From assembly GCF_001999905.1 (NCBI RefSeq), contig NZ_CP019640.1, positions 1,044,501-1,108,500 on the forward strand: 64,000 nt of DNA, in the 5' to 3' direction. Position 1 is the first letter of the stretch; the number at the start of each line of letters is the position of its first letter. The notes beneath the pieces are model-generated. The model saw only the letters and a list, made by a program, of their open reading frames with translations, had not been told where the DNA came from and ran no database searches. Made by a program: the position numbers and the translations under genes. Source of the stretch: Planococcus lenghuensis. Its GTDB lineage: Bacteria > Bacillota > Bacilli > Bacillales_A > Planococcaceae. This document shows, piece after piece, positions 35,230-43,810 of this stretch.

Positions 35230-35330
35230 CTTTTATCCGATTATAGAAACCATTCCCTTTTCATCTAGGAGGAACGGGAACTTATGAAATGAGCTCAACT
35301 ATGTATTTTTAAAATTCCCAGGAGTATCCT

Positions 35331-35358
35331 TTGAAATTATTGGAAGTATTGGTACAAT
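35331..35358 (+). promoter_or_regulatory. Promoter of the 35-residue membrane peptide
   Basis: TTGAAA at 35331-35336, a 16-base spacer and TACAAT at 35353-35358. Confidence 0.6.
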
Positions 35359-35424
35359 TAAAGAAAGAGAAATAGTCTGACTATAAAAAGAGGGGAATCC
35401 GATAATAAGGAAGGAGATGGGATC

Positions 35425-35532
35425 GTGTTCTTGCCTGGTGAGTCACTCTGGCCCGTCCTTGTATACGGTGTTCTAATGGTGATTGTGTTGTTGGGGCTGT
35501 TTATGTTATATGCGGAAGAGCAGCGGAAATAA
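35425..35532 (+). CDS. Tiny single-helix membrane protein (35 aa)
   Basis: A GTG-started frame encoding 35 residues: FLPGESLWPVLVYGVLMVIV and on to a charged end AEEQRK. The middle is one transmembrane helix. An AAGGAAGGAG site, a promoter 67 bases upstream and a strong terminator just downstream make a complete small transcription unit, so translation is likely. Function unknown. Confidence 0.65.
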   Translation: MFLPGESLWPVLVYGVLMVIVLLGLFMLYAEEQRK

Positions 35533-35554
35533 AAACGTACGATAAGAGGAGTTG

Positions 35555-35588
35555 AACACCTGGCGGCTGCCAGGTGTTTTTTTTTTAA
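35555..35588 (+). terminator. Terminator of the 35-residue peptide gene
   Basis: ACACCTGGC / GCCAGGTGT with a 4-base loop, followed by at least nine T residues. Confidence 0.95.
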
Positions 35589-35738
35589 AACCCAACCGGT
35601 GAAACTATTTGATAGCCTTAATCGTACAAAACCTTATAGAAGGAAAACATGGAGCGGATAAGCTGTGAAAAATCCTCTTTGACTGTTTCATTACAGTGAA
35701 CTAAGCGGAAAGAAAATGGGAATGGGGGCGAAAAAATC

Positions 35739-36269
35739 ATGAAAAATGCTGCAATGCTACTGGCGGTACTGCTTCTAGTCATAGCCACAGGTTTTAAGAT
35801 TGCATATGCCAGTTCTCCGACTCAGGAGAATTCCGAAATACAGGTAGCGGCAGTGAATGCTGGGCTCGATGAAAATGGCGATACGGTATTTAAAATATAT
35901 TTCATGTTTGACTTGGACAAGAACCCCATTTTGGCAAATCGGAATGCGGTACAAGTGGATTGGCCGGATGGCTGGAGGCTTGAAAGTTACAACTTGATGG
36001 AAGACGGAAAGTACAGGGACAATGGCACGACGGTTCGGTCTGTTAACAAGCGCAGTGATATCAGAATTGCTGTGGATTCAGCGCGGCACTTTAATCAGTA
36101 CGGTCAAGGACAAGGCTATATCATCCTTACTTCTGAAGATAAAGAAGTGATCTGCGAGCAGATCAATTCCAGCGTTCACGTCGGATTCCATTACACGAGT
36201 CCGGTAAAGAAATTCAAATTCGCTGATTCTGCTGCATGGAATAATGAGGCGGCTGTGGGCTTTCATTAA
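35739..36269 (+). CDS. Secreted protein of unknown function
   Basis: A 176-residue protein with a signal peptide (KNAAMLLAVLLLVIATGFKIAYA, cleavage likely near residue 25) and a mature part with FDLDKNPILANRNAVQVDWPDGWRLESYNL and SARHFNQYGQGQGYIILTSEDK, a beta-rich composition. No recognised domain. It precedes an exported protein of the IGEV/GT family and may share its transcript. Confidence 0.7.
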   Translation: MKNAAMLLAVLLLVIATGFKIAYASSPTQENSEIQVAAVNAGLDENGDTVFKIYFMFDLDKNPILANRNAVQVDWPDGWRLESYNLMEDGKYRDNGTTVRSVNKRSDIRIAVDSARHFNQYGQGQGYIILTSEDKEVICEQINSSVHVGFHYTSPVKKFKFADSAAWNNEAAVGFH

Positions 36270-36422
36270 TAACAATTGATCAGATTGCTGTCAGCGACCG
36301 GTACTGCGAGTGACTGGTCTTGTTTCTTTCATTTGCGGTCTATCAGGGCAACAGACATTGACGATCATTTACGGAACGTGAATGAGAAGTTTACAGTCAG
36401 ACAGCTTGACGGAGGTGGAGAA

Positions 36423-36866
36423 ATGAAAAAAGCGATGCTGCTTTTTATTTCATTATTCTTTCTGAGCGTGCCTGCAGTCAGTGCACTTGAGTGGGCGAAT
36501 TTTTTTGTTGTATGGGATGGGAATATTTATGAGATTACAGAAGAGGAGATTCCTTCAAGTAAAATCGGAGAACGAATTGGAGAAGTTACGTCTCAGGCAA
36601 ATGATATGACAGGAGATTTTTTCGGGAATGCATCTAATTATTTCCCGACAGGAACAGATTATTTTACCATTGATGGCTTTTCGGCAAACACGGCCATCGC
36701 CGTAGAGACAGAAGAAGGAAAGTGGATTCGTGCTGTCTATGCGCATGAAGCCCCAATCAGCTGGCTACCGGTCAGATGGTCAACACTGTCCGGCAAATTG
36801 CTGGCGGGAATTGCTGTCTGTATTGCCGGTGCATTGGTGTATGCGGTAGCAGTCAGCAAAAACTGA
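36423..36866 (+). CDS. Exported IGEV/GT-family protein with C-terminal membrane anchor
   Basis: A 147-residue protein with a cleavable signal (LLFISLFFLSVPAVSA) and a C-terminal helix (LLAGIAVCIAGALVYAVAV). Between them VVWDGNIYEITEEEI, RIGEVTSQANDM and NYFPTGTDYFTI repeat the motif order of the lipoproteins at 33017 and 26130. So this copy is anchored by a helix rather than a lipid. CGGAGGTGG precedes the ATG. Confidence 0.75.
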   Translation: MKKAMLLFISLFFLSVPAVSALEWANFFVVWDGNIYEITEEEIPSSKIGERIGEVTSQANDMTGDFFGNASNYFPTGTDYFTIDGFSANTAIAVETEEGKWIRAVYAHEAPISWLPVRWSTLSGKLLAGIAVCIAGALVYAVAVSKN

Positions 36867-36961
36867 CTACTGGTAATCATCATGAAACGGTGTAGGGGTT
36901 GTGCTCGCTTTCAGACTGGAGGACAATAGGGATAACTTACATTTGTCTGGAGGAATTTTCT

Positions 36962-38149
36962 ATGTCAACGATACCGATTATGGCAATGTTAGGTATCGGC
37001 TATGTCGTTTTTATGGTGGATAAGAAACAGAAGAACTTTCCGATTCCTGTCGCCTTGTTGCTGGTTGGCATTGGTTTGTCGTTTATTCCGTTCTTTACTC
37101 AAATCGAAGTGACGGAAACACTTATTTACCATATTTTCATTCCAGGCTTGCTGTTTGCTTCTGCTTACCAGGTCTCTGTAAAGGCGTTACGGGAAAATGC
37201 AAAAGTGATCGGGCTGCTCAGTACAGTGGGTTTACTTTTGACGGTTCTCTTGTTAGGAGCGGGCATTTATTACCTGGGCAATTTCTTTTTCCCGATCTCC
37301 TTCATTGAGTCAATGGTGGTTGCAGCTGTGCTGGCCCCGACCGATCCGGTATCCGTAGTAGCAATACTGAAGCAAGCAGCGTCTGACGAAGATATTGCAA
37401 ACATCGTAGAAGGAGAATCGCTGATCAATGATGGTACAAGCATTGTGCTGTTCAGCGTGCTTGCTGAGATGTACATAAGTCACAATATGTTTAACTTTGG
37501 CTCTTTCGCCTATGAGTTTGCTTATGTTTCCATTGGCGGAGCGGCCTTGGGATTACTGGTCGGCTGGCTTTTAAGTAAAGCTGTGAATGTTACCCACCAC
37601 CATGACTATCAAGTAATGCTCAGCATCATTATTGCTTATGGGGCATTTGAGCTTGCAGAGCAGTTCGGTTTTTCCGGTGTGCTGGCGACTGTTGCAGCGG
37701 GTATCATGCTGTCATGGCAATTCACCCACGGAATTAAAGAAAAGGATTATCGAAAATCACTATATGGTTTCTGGTCAGTGTTAGAACCCTCACTGCTTAT
37801 TATCCTGTTCCTGCTACTGGGCATCGTTGCGACGGAATTCTTATTATATGCGAATTGGGCGATTGCCTTGGGGATTTTGTTATTGTCTCTTGTCGTTCGG
37901 TTTCTTGTTGTGTTTGGAACCATGCAGTTATTCAGGGGGCTGCATCACGTGGTGGACTGGAAGAAAGTGTTTCTTATCTCCTGGTCGGGAATTCGCGGAT
38001 CCATGTCCATCTTTTTATTGCTTACATTGAGTGTGATGGTACTTGGCGATACAAATAAACTGCTTCTGCTGTCTTATCCCGTGGTTTTCCTGTCACTAGT
38101 CATCCAAAGTGTAGGTCTTTATCCGTTATCGAGACGTATGGAAGAGTGA
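36962..38149 (+). CDS. CPA1-family sodium/proton antiporter
   Basis: A 395-residue membrane protein with about eleven helices. APTDPVSVVAILKQA and the glutamate-containing VEGESLINDGTSIVLFS are the two conserved ion-binding regions of the CPA1 (NhaP/NhaK) family; GVLATVAAGIMLS and SGIRGSMS are further family motifs. It exchanges sodium or another cation for protons at the cytoplasmic membrane. The long cytoplasmic C-terminal domain of many NhaP proteins is missing. CTGGAGGAA places the ATG at 36962. Confidence 0.88.
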   Translation: MSTIPIMAMLGIGYVVFMVDKKQKNFPIPVALLLVGIGLSFIPFFTQIEVTETLIYHIFIPGLLFASAYQVSVKALRENAKVIGLLSTVGLLLTVLLLGAGIYYLGNFFFPISFIESMVVAAVLAPTDPVSVVAILKQAASDEDIANIVEGESLINDGTSIVLFSVLAEMYISHNMFNFGSFAYEFAYVSIGGAALGLLVGWLLSKAVNVTHHHDYQVMLSIIIAYGAFELAEQFGFSGVLATVAAGIMLSWQFTHGIKEKDYRKSLYGFWSVLEPSLLIILFLLLGIVATEFLLYANWAIALGILLLSLVVRFLVVFGTMQLFRGLHHVVDWKKVFLISWSGIRGSMSIFLLLTLSVMVLGDTNKLLLLSYPVVFLSLVIQSVGLYPLSRRMEE

Positions 38150-38184
38150 TAAATGGATTTCTTTAATGGAAAGGAGGATGGCAA

Positions 38185-38658
38185 ATGCCAGTTATCAGGC
38201 ATGAAATCAGGATAGCTGCACCGATTGACGTCTGTTTCGATTTGGCGCGGAATGTTGAACTGTTCGCTATGGCTTCACCCCAACCGAAACAATGGGCGGT
38301 CGCTGGCATGACTACTGGTTTGCTGGAACGCGGAGATACTGTGATATGGGAGAGCCGACATCTGGGAATCAGGCAATACATATCAGCGGTAATCACAGAG
38401 ATGGAAAAGCCGGTCCATTTCACAGATGTAATGGTGGAAGGGATTTTCCGGTCATTTATAACTCATCATGAATTTGAAGAGGTCAAAGGCGGCACCCGCA
38501 TGACAACTGTGTTTTCGTATCAGTCCCCGTTCGGCATTGCCGGAAAACTGGCAGACAGGCTGTTTCTTGAAAGATATATGGAACAATTCATTATAGAACG
38601 GGCGAACGGTTTAAGGCGGGTTGCGGAGATGAACGAGTCGCAGGTTATGCGCCTGTAA
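38185..38658 (+). CDS. SRPBCC-family protein
   Basis: A 157-residue protein opening with VIRHEIRIAAPIDVCFDLARNVELF, the first strand and helix of the START-like SRPBCC fold, and continuing RQYISAVITEMEKPVHFTDVMVEG and FEEVKGGTRMTTVFSYQSP. These soluble proteins bind hydrophobic ligands in a deep cavity; the ligand is not identifiable. It starts after AAAGGAGG, 35 bases after the antiporter. Confidence 0.82.
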   Translation: MPVIRHEIRIAAPIDVCFDLARNVELFAMASPQPKQWAVAGMTTGLLERGDTVIWESRHLGIRQYISAVITEMEKPVHFTDVMVEGIFRSFITHHEFEEVKGGTRMTTVFSYQSPFGIAGKLADRLFLERYMEQFIIERANGLRRVAEMNESQVMRL

Positions 38659-38747
38659 ATGCAACCTGGCATTCACTGTTGACGTTGTAGTAACAGAGAC
38701 TGCGCTGATTAAACTGAGCGGTTATCACGACTAAGGGGATAGTGAAC

Positions 38748-39317
38748 ATGGGGAACAGGGCGCTGATTTTGGTCGATATCCAAAAAGCCTTTCATGATCC
38801 GAAATGGGGAGAACGGAACAACCCGGATGCAGAGAAAAACGCCGGGAAGATTCTGAAGCTCTGGCGGGAAAAGGGCTGGAAAATAATTCACGTCAGGCAC
38901 CGAAATGATACGCCGGGTTCTGTCTTCCACCCTGAGGGAGCAGGTTTTGCCTTTCAGGAAGAGGTGATGCCGCTTATAGGTGAAACGATCATCACGAAAA
39001 CTGTGAACTCAAGCTTCATTGGAACCGGCTTGGAAGAGATATTAAGAGAGAATGGGATTACGACTGCTGTCATTTTTGGACTAACAACCCCACATTGTGT
39101 ATCTACAACGACGCGGATGAGCGGGAACCTTGGATTCACGACTTACTTGGTCTCTGATGCAACAGCGGCATTCGGCTTAGAGGATCAGCATGGCACATAT
39201 TATGATCCGCAAACCATCCACGATGTGTCGCTTGCAACCCTACATGAAGAATTCGCGATGATTGTGACAACTGAGGAACTGATAAGTGAAATGGAGCTGG
39301 AGGCTCAATCAGTTTAA
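38748..39317 (+). CDS. Isochorismatase-family cysteine hydrolase
   Basis: A 189-residue enzyme. The catalytic triad of the family is visible as Asp in LILVDIQKAF, Lys in ETIITKTVNSSF and Cys in FGLTTPHCVSTT. It hydrolyses an amide, imide or ether of a small molecule, substrate unknown. ATG 38748 is preferred over GTG 38742 from its spacing to AAGGGG. A bidirectional terminator follows. Confidence 0.87.
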   Translation: MGNRALILVDIQKAFHDPKWGERNNPDAEKNAGKILKLWREKGWKIIHVRHRNDTPGSVFHPEGAGFAFQEEVMPLIGETIITKTVNSSFIGTGLEEILRENGITTAVIFGLTTPHCVSTTTRMSGNLGFTTYLVSDATAAFGLEDQHGTYYDPQTIHDVSLATLHEEFAMIVTTEELISEMELEAQSV

Positions 39318-39326
39318 TAAAAAAAG

Positions 39327-39356
39327 AGGACAGGCCGTCTGCAGGCGGCCTGTCCT
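39327..39356. terminator. Bidirectional terminator between convergent genes
   Basis: AGGACAGGCCG and CGGCCTGTCCT form an 11-bp stem, with an A tract on the left and T residues on the right, serving the isochorismatase-type gene and the convergent DJ-1-type gene. Confidence 0.9.
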
Positions 39357-39363
39357 TTCTGTG

Positions 39364-40041
39364 TTATTTCTTCCCGAGTGCCTTTACAAGTTCTTCACCC
39401 ATCCGTTCAGAGGAAAATGGATCCCGGCTTGTAACAATCTGATCGTCGGCCCAGACGGCATGACCGTTTTGCTCTAGATTGCCCTGGTCATAATCACTGA
39501 TCTTACGCATTTCCTGCTCGAGGCTGAATGGCAAAATCTCCAGAAGGCCTTCCGGTTCAATTACATCCGGATAACCCGTCACTTTTTTTTCAGCGATAAT
39601 GCTCTCGCCGTTCGGCCGCATCGTATGGAGCAGCGGTGCCGGTCCATGACATTCCGCTCCGACAATGCCGCCAGCATCGTAAATTGTATTGATGATGTTG
39701 TGAAGATCCTGATCTTTCGCAAGATCATACATCGCCCCGTGGCCGCCGACAATCAGTACTGCGTCATAATCGGCCGGATTGATATCTGCCAGTTTTTTTG
39801 TTTCATCCGCTTTTCCTGATTCATACAATTCCTTGTAGATCCGTTCCGGGTCCACATCTTCACTCAGGCTTGCCTGGTCGATCGTCGGTTTGCCGCCGAG
39901 CGGGGAGGCAAGATCCACTTGGTGGCCCGCTTCCTGAAGAATCTTCATCGGCGCAAATAGCTCCTCTGCCCACCAGCCGGTCTCATACATATGTTCCTCA
40001 TCTTTGTATCCGCTTGATAATACTGCAAGTACGTTTGCCAT
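39364..40041 (-). CDS. DJ-1/PfpI-superfamily protein (Hsp31/YdeA-like glutamine amidotransferase type)
   Basis: A 225-residue class I glutamine amidotransferase-like protein. The nucleophile elbow is GIVGAECHGPAPLL, with the catalytic Cys before His-Gly, and the oxyanion region is VLIVGGHGAMYDL. Start context ANVLAVLSSGYK and E(W)WAEELFAP fit the Hsp31/glyoxalase III branch, which detoxifies methylglyoxal or protects proteins from carbonyl stress. GGAGG precedes the ATG. Confidence 0.87.
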   Translation of the reverse strand: MANVLAVLSSGYKDEEHMYETGWWAEELFAPMKILQEAGHQVDLASPLGGKPTIDQASLSEDVDPERIYKELYESGKADETKKLADINPADYDAVLIVGGHGAMYDLAKDQDLHNIINTIYDAGGIVGAECHGPAPLLHTMRPNGESIIAEKKVTGYPDVIEPEGLLEILPFSLEQEMRKISDYDQGNLEQNGHAVWADDQIVTSRDPFSSERMGEELVKALGKK

Positions 40042-40311
40042 TATAAAACCTCCAGTTCTTATTCGTGCCAGTCCTTACTTTACCCGTTACAGGGAAAATG
40101 AAATCCGGAAATTTTTTATAAAAATGAAACCAAGTCGTCTTATGGTTTCGTGGGCAACCCATAGTAAACGAAGAGAAATCAGAAGACTGCGGGGAGAAGA
40201 TAGGCAGTCGATGAGGAGCCTGGAGAATCCATTAAGCTGAAAACAACCGGTTTGTGATCATACAGGCATGGAAGCATCTTAATAGAAGTGCTTTTTCTTT
40301 TTGCTAAATCG

Positions 40312-40317
40312 TATAAT
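40312..40317 (+). promoter_or_regulatory. -10 box ahead of the GNAT-nucleotidyltransferase fusion
   Basis: A perfect TATAAT 23 bases before the start; no strong -35 at normal spacing. The 298-base gap upstream (40042-40339) holds no other feature I can support. Confidence 0.5.
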
Positions 40318-40339
40318 GAAAGCAGGAAGGTGAATGAAT

Positions 40340-41575
40340 ATGGAATTTCAGTTCCTAACGATGACTCAACAAGAGGCGCAGGAAATCGCTTTTAAATGGC
40401 ATTACGACGGGCAGTACGCATTTTATGACATGGAAGCGGACCGGGGAGATTTGGAAGAATTTCTGGATCCCGCAGAGCGGAAAGGAATAGTTTTCGCAGC
40501 ATATATGGCGGGCGCGCTTGCCGGCTTTATCAGTATTACTCGCCAGGATGCCGAAACCATTGAACTTGGTCTTGGAATGCGGCCGGATTTGACCGGACGA
40601 GGGCTCGGCAGTTCATTTTTGGCAGCCGGCTTGGCATTTGCGAAAGCGCATTTTTCTTTCTTTCGGGTAACGCTGGCTGTGGCTGCGTTCAACATGCGTG
40701 CGATCCGGCTCTATGAAAAATACGGGTTCAGTCAGACAGCCGTCTTTAAACAACAAACCAATGGCGGCGAATATGACTTTCTTAAGATGGACTATCGGCT
40801 TCTTCCACCTTCTGCAGAGGCTGTTATCCGAACATTGATGAGCGAAATAGGAACTGTGCTTAATGGTAACTTTGCCGGTTTTTATATTCATGGTTCACTT
40901 GCAATGGGCGGCTTTAATCCGGCAAGGAGTGATGCTGATGTGCTGGTTATTACAGCACAGCCGCTTTCAGTGCATGAAAAGCAGCAACTCCGGAAAATTT
41001 TGTTGATCCGATCCCTGGAATCTCTTCCTATTGAAATAACTGTCATGAATAAAGAACAATTGACCAAGTGGCAGCATCCATCACCGTTTGATTTCCATTT
41101 CAGTGAAGTATGGCGGTACCGGACGGATCAGCCGGCTGCTGATCCGGATCTCGCTGCACATCTGACCGTGCTGAAACACCGGGGATTCTGCATTTGTGGT
41201 GAGCCGGCCGCGAAGATAATGCCCGAAATCCCGTGGCCAGACTATGTGGATGCGATTCTCAGTGACTTCGATGATTGCCGAAAAGCGCCAATGATAAATC
41301 CGGTTTATAGCGTGCTGAATGCCATTCGGGTGCTGATGGCAGTGAAGGAGCGCATGATTGCTTCAAAAAAAGAAGCGGGAGACTGGGGACTGGGCGAATT
41401 GCCGGAAGAGTGGCACGGACTGGTACGCTTGGCTGCGGATAATTATGCCAGTGGCAAGGATAAGGAGATGGACAGCATGAAAGTAGACGAATTTTTGGGA
41501 TATATAGAAAATGAAATCAAACAGGAAATGAGGAATGGACATGCTGAAGAAAATTACAGATCGGGTTTATTATAA
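40340..41575 (+). CDS. Fusion of GNAT acetyltransferase and aminoglycoside-nucleotidyltransferase-like domains
   Basis: A 411-residue two-domain protein. Residues about 1-155 are a GNAT domain with ELGLGMRPDLTGRGLGSSFLAAGLAFAK and AFNMRAIRLYEKYGFSQTAVF. Residues about 160-390 resemble AadA-type nucleotidyltransferases: YIHGSLAMGGFNPARSDADVLVI holds the GS-x(n)-SDxD metal site, followed by the C-terminal helical domain. Related fusions of the two activities are known as aminoglycoside-modifying enzymes, but the ligand here is unproven. The start is ATG 40340 (or 40334). It overlaps the MBL gene by 35 bases. Confidence 0.82.
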   Translation: MEFQFLTMTQQEAQEIAFKWHYDGQYAFYDMEADRGDLEEFLDPAERKGIVFAAYMAGALAGFISITRQDAETIELGLGMRPDLTGRGLGSSFLAAGLAFAKAHFSFFRVTLAVAAFNMRAIRLYEKYGFSQTAVFKQQTNGGEYDFLKMDYRLLPPSAEAVIRTLMSEIGTVLNGNFAGFYIHGSLAMGGFNPARSDADVLVITAQPLSVHEKQQLRKILLIRSLESLPIEITVMNKEQLTKWQHPSPFDFHFSEVWRYRTDQPAADPDLAAHLTVLKHRGFCICGEPAAKIMPEIPWPDYVDAILSDFDDCRKAPMINPVYSVLNAIRVLMAVKERMIASKKEAGDWGLGELPEEWHGLVRLAADNYASGKDKEMDSMKVDEFLGYIENEIKQEMRNGHAEENYRSGLL

Positions 41576-42395
41576 AGAACAGGTAAACGAGACGGACCGG
41601 CCGGCACTCGGACTGATTGTAGGAGACATATGCAGCCTAGTGGTAGATGCAGGCAATTCACCAGCTCATGCACGGGATTTTCTCGCTGAAGCTGCTGAAA
41701 CGGCAACATCTCCACTGAAGTATTTGGCGCTGACGCATTGGCATTGGGATCATAGCTTTGGTACGGAAACGATGGGGTTGACAACCATCAGTCACGAGCA
41801 GACGAAAGAGCGGCTGGAACACTTAAAAACGTTGTCCTGGAGCGATGAAGCAATCGATGCCCGGGTGGAAACCGGTGAGGAGATTGCTTTTTGCCGCGAT
41901 ATGATGAAGAAAGAGATGCCGGATAGAAGCGGGCTTACAATCCAATCTCCCGATATCACATTTTCTGAGCGGCTGGAAATCGACCTCGGCGGTGTAACTG
42001 TCGTACTCGAGCATATCGGTGGAGATCATGCCCCGGATTCTGTGGTGGTGTTTGTGAAGGAAGAAAAAGTGCTGTTTCTTGGAGATTGCACATCGGTGGA
42101 TTTATACAGCGGCGACTGGAGCTACGACCGGGACAACGTGGAATCGTTATTGGCGCGCCTCAGCACATTCGACGCGGATGTATTCCTTCATTCACATCAT
42201 TATCCCGAATCGAAGGAGGAGACGTGGACTTACTTGGAATTGATCCGCAATGCAGGAGAAGCGACGGGCGATGCCAAGATGGTAGAGGAAGCCGTGTCAC
42301 GTTTTAAGGCGATGTATGAAGCGGCGCCGGATGAAGAAACTTTCGAATTGATGGGGTACTTTGTGAGCGGCAACAAGAAGAAGGAAGGCATCTGA
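41541..42395 (+). CDS. MBL-fold metallo-hydrolase
   Basis: A 284-residue metallo-beta-lactamase-fold enzyme. The zinc motif THWHWDHSFG is followed by GGDHAPDSVVVF, FLGDCTSVD and HSHHYPESK, giving all ligand positions. Substrate unknown; not a recognisable beta-lactamase. It starts inside the end of the fusion gene, so the two are translationally linked. The stop overlaps the next start (TGATG). Confidence 0.87.
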   Translation: MLKKITDRVYYKEQVNETDRPALGLIVGDICSLVVDAGNSPAHARDFLAEAAETATSPLKYLALTHWHWDHSFGTETMGLTTISHEQTKERLEHLKTLSWSDEAIDARVETGEEIAFCRDMMKKEMPDRSGLTIQSPDITFSERLEIDLGGVTVVLEHIGGDHAPDSVVVFVKEEKVLFLGDCTSVDLYSGDWSYDRDNVESLLARLSTFDADVFLHSHHYPESKEETWTYLELIRNAGEATGDAKMVEEAVSRFKAMYEAAPDEETFELMGYFVSGNKKKEGI

Positions 42396-42667
42396 TGGAT
42401 ATCTTTCCGCTCACTGCTGCCTGCGCGGAAGCGATTGCCATCGGAAATGCCATTGCTCAGGGGAAGAACGAATTCCATACAATCGTAGCGGTCCGGCAGC
42501 CGCATCCGGATGAAGGAAAGATGGAGCCGAAAGTCGTCAGTCCATGCGGCATGTGCAGGGAACTTATCTCCGATTACTCACCTGAATGCTTCGTGATTTT
42601 GAAAATGGACGGAGAATTGAAGAAAACGAAGATTGAGGAATTGATCCCGCTGAAGTATATGAGATGA
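42395..42667 (+). CDS. Truncated cytidine-deaminase-like protein
   Basis: Ninety residues matching the C-terminal two thirds of tetrameric cytidine deaminases: CAEAIAIGNAIAQGKNEFHTIVAV with the zinc Cys and catalytic Glu, and SPCGMCRELISDY with the two other zinc cysteines. The first 45-50 residues of the fold, including the beta strands before CAE, are absent and the upstream DNA codes for the MBL enzyme instead. AAGGAAGG precedes the ATG and the reading frame is otherwise intact, so a shortened but expressed protein is possible. Confidence 0.7.
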   Translation: MDIFPLTAACAEAIAIGNAIAQGKNEFHTIVAVRQPHPDEGKMEPKVVSPCGMCRELISDYSPECFVILKMDGELKKTKIEELIPLKYMR

Positions 42668-42682
42668 AAAGGGGTAATGGGG

Positions 42683-43189
42683 ATGGAAATCAGAAAAGCG
42701 CGTGCGGGTGATGAAGCTGGCATTATCCAAGTCTGCAGTGAAGGATACTGGCATACATACAAGGAACTGCTGCCTGAAAACACGATCAGTCAAATCATCA
42801 CCGATTTCTATACAGCACAACGAGTCGCTGAAGAAATCCGGAACACCTCACAGAGCTGGAATGGCTGGTTCGTAGTAGACGATGGCCGAGCGATTCTCGG
42901 AGCTGGCGAAGGGGGCTTTATTGGAGAACGGATTGCGGAACTGTTCGTTCTCTATTTGGAACCTTCAAGAAAACAGGAAGGCATTGGCAGCCGGCTGCTT
43001 GAAATGATTACGCAGGATCAAATCAGCCGGGGAGCTGTCGAACAATGGGTCTCTGTGAGCAAAGGGAATGAGATGGGCATTCCTTTTTACGAAGCCTGCG
43101 GATTTGAGCTGCAAAGGGAGGAGCCGATGCATGGAGTGCCTGGAGAACACGGCTTCCGGGCACTGCGCTACAGGAGGATACTCAGGTGA
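42683..43189 (+). CDS. GNAT-family N-acetyltransferase
   Basis: A 168-residue GNAT protein: MEIRKARAGDEAGIIQVCSEG opening, ELFVLYLEPSRKQEGIGSRLLEM as motif A and SVSKGNEMGIPFYEACGFELQREEP as motif B. ATG 42683 is better spaced from AAAAGGGG than ATG 42677. The stop overlaps the next start (GTGA). Confidence 0.86.
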   Translation: MEIRKARAGDEAGIIQVCSEGYWHTYKELLPENTISQIITDFYTAQRVAEEIRNTSQSWNGWFVVDDGRAILGAGEGGFIGERIAELFVLYLEPSRKQEGIGSRLLEMITQDQISRGAVEQWVSVSKGNEMGIPFYEACGFELQREEPMHGVPGEHGFRALRYRRILR

Positions 43190-43673
43190 TAAGCACTTTC
43201 GTGCAATGGGGAGAAGCGACCGTGAAATTGACCTGGGTGCCGGGAGCAGAAGTTCCGGACGCCGGACTGGTCACCAGCGTGCACGGGATGTGTATGCAAG
43301 GCGAGGAACTATTGCTTGTCAACTTGGATCACCGCGGATGGGACATTCCAGGAGGCCGGATTGAAGGAAGGGAAGACCCGGAAACTTGTTTTAAGCGGGA
43401 AGCCATGGAAGAGGGTTATGTTTCAGGGCAGTGCCGATTGTTGGGTATGTCGTTGTTGATCATACGGATAATCCCTCATGGACAGAGGAAAACGCATATC
43501 CCAAAATCGGGTATCAGGTTTATTACAAAATGAAGATCACTTGCTGGCACTTTTTTGAAGGCGGTTTTGAATCCGGCGGGAGAGTATTGCTGCCTGCAGA
43601 GCAGGCGGCGGCAATCCATCACGATTGGAATAATGTGTTGCAGGCAATACTGCAGTTTGCACAGGGAAACTAA
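43186..43673 (+). pseudogene. Nudix hydrolase interrupted by a frameshift
   Basis: Frame one (43186 to about 43440) encodes MISTFVQWGEATVKL to the Nudix box GGRIEGREDPETCFKREAMEE. It then loses sense, while the next frame (from about 43430) continues GYVVVDHTDNPSWTEENAYPKIGYQVYYKM to the TAA at 43671. Joining them gives a normal protein of about 160 residues. AGGAGG precedes the GTG start. Either a recent frameshift or an error near 43425-43435. Confidence 0.72.
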
Positions 43674-43810
43674 TAACGTTTTTATGTGAAAAGTATTCGC
43701 TTACAAGGAAAAGCATTTGATCTGTTTACAAAAGCAGCTTTGATACTTGTATTTGTCTTGACCGACAGCAAAAACGCAGTCAGTCAATGAACAGAAGGGA
43801 AGATGTTATC

